The notes below the pieces were generated by a model. The model had not been told where the DNA came from, ran no database searches, and saw only the letters and a list, made by a program, of their open reading frames with translations. Below are positions 5,693-5,757 of a stretch of 5,757 nt of DNA, piece by piece. This DNA is from a bacterium. GTDB lineage: Bacteria; Patescibacteriota; Minisyncoccia; Moranbacterales; DUUL01. Position 1 is the first letter of the stretch. Each line of letters starts with the position of its first letter. Where the stretch lies: assembly GCA_030626045.1 (NCBI GenBank), contig DAOUPS010000059.1:1-5757 (forward strand), in the 5' to 3' direction. The translations under genes and the position numbers were made by a program.

Positions 5693-5724
5693 GGGGTTAG
5701 TTTGGCAACAGTCCTATGACACCA

Positions 5725-5750
5725 CAAAATCAGGCATTTGCCTGGTTTTG
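5725..5750. terminator. Strong hairpin, probable intrinsic terminator (possibly two-sided)
   Basis: An 11-pair stem (CAAAA, one T-G wobble, CAGGC against GCCTG, TTTTG) closes a 4-base ATTT loop. The arms have T-runs on the 3' side on both strands, the usual shape of a bidirectional terminator. On the minus strand it would end transcription arriving from the right before the YraN gene, which would then need its own promoter. No gene is visible between it and the right edge. Confidence 0.55.
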
Positions 5751-5757
5751 TTGTTGC

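Larger units (their letters stand above)
5507..5715. mobile_element. MITE-like non-coding element 2 (about 209 bp)
   Basis: The ends are GGGATTGTTCCCAAACTA (5507-5524) and, reverse-complemented, AGGACTGTTGCCAAACTA (5698-5715), agreeing at 15 of 18 positions. The left end also matches that of element 1 over 20 bases (4297-4316 against 5509-5528, 16 identities, sharing TTGTTCCC and GCTT). No coding frame of significance lies inside. It holds an AAATTTTAT/ATAAAATTT pair (5546-5554 and 5568-5576), two hairpin-plus-T-tract units and a tandem decamer. It lies immediately upstream of the YraN start, so it probably supplies that gene's leader and perhaps promoter. No clear target duplication was seen. 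Calling it a former mobile element is inference from the ends and the second copy. Confidence 0.55.

Noticed and set aside
4295..5715. Derivation of the elements from IS6-family insertion sequences
   Set aside because: The ends loosely recall IS6-type GGxxCTGTTGCAAA, but the resemblance is short, no transposase is present and no 8-bp target duplications were seen.
5587..5757. Minus-strand frame open from the right edge to about 5587
   Set aside because: It runs through the terminator hairpin, the tandem decamer and the repeat end, and its translation has no protein-like pattern.

Overview
The window carries a compact, AT-rich, single-strand gene run. All eight recognisable genes lie on the minus strand and read from right to left. 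Several junctions are tight: a 1-base TAATG overlap, a 4-base ATGA overlap, and short gaps between the glycosyltransferase genes. Standard stop codons (TAA, TAG, TGA) are used. The combination of small proteins, weak Shine-Dalgarno sites, a WecA-like transferase with HLHY in place of HLHH, a large membrane-embedded family 2 glycosyltransferase, and a winged-helix/nucleotidyltransferase-like regulator resembles Candidate Phyla Radiation genomes (Patescibacteria, most likely Parcubacteria or Microgenomates). This assignment comes from remembered family resemblance, not a search.

Layout in the direction of transcription (right to left). The right edge (about 5500-5757) has no gene. It holds a strong two-sided hairpin terminator (5725-5750) and a ~209-bp MITE-like element (5507-5715) with imperfect terminal inverted repeats, two hairpin-plus-T-tract units and a tandem decamer. 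Next come a YraN/UPF0102 nuclease-fold protein (5119-5496) and a winged-helix protein with a degenerate MNT-type nucleotidyltransferase-like domain (4443-5057). A second MITE-like element follows (4295-4441), with related ends and a 45-bp central inverted repeat. Then comes a probable envelope-glycan cassette: a three-helix membrane protein (3798-4286), a 570-residue family 2 glycosyltransferase (2058-3770) and a GT4/WecA-MraY-like polyprenyl-phosphate sugar-1-phosphate transferase (1014-2030). It runs on into a membrane-anchored DUF192 protein (547-1014) and a small DUF4258-like protein (209-550). A gene with the only strong Shine-Dalgarno site in the window (1-183) runs off the left edge.

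Working model (inference): the GT4 protein would load a sugar phosphate onto a polyprenyl carrier, the family 2 enzyme would add or polymerise sugars at the cytoplasmic face, and the small membrane protein may assist. No flippase, polymerase or ligase is visible, so the final product is unknown. The most unusual points are the two related non-coding elements that exactly bracket the YraN/regulator pair, and the apparent loss of expected catalytic residues in both the GT4 enzyme and the nucleotidyltransferase-like domain.
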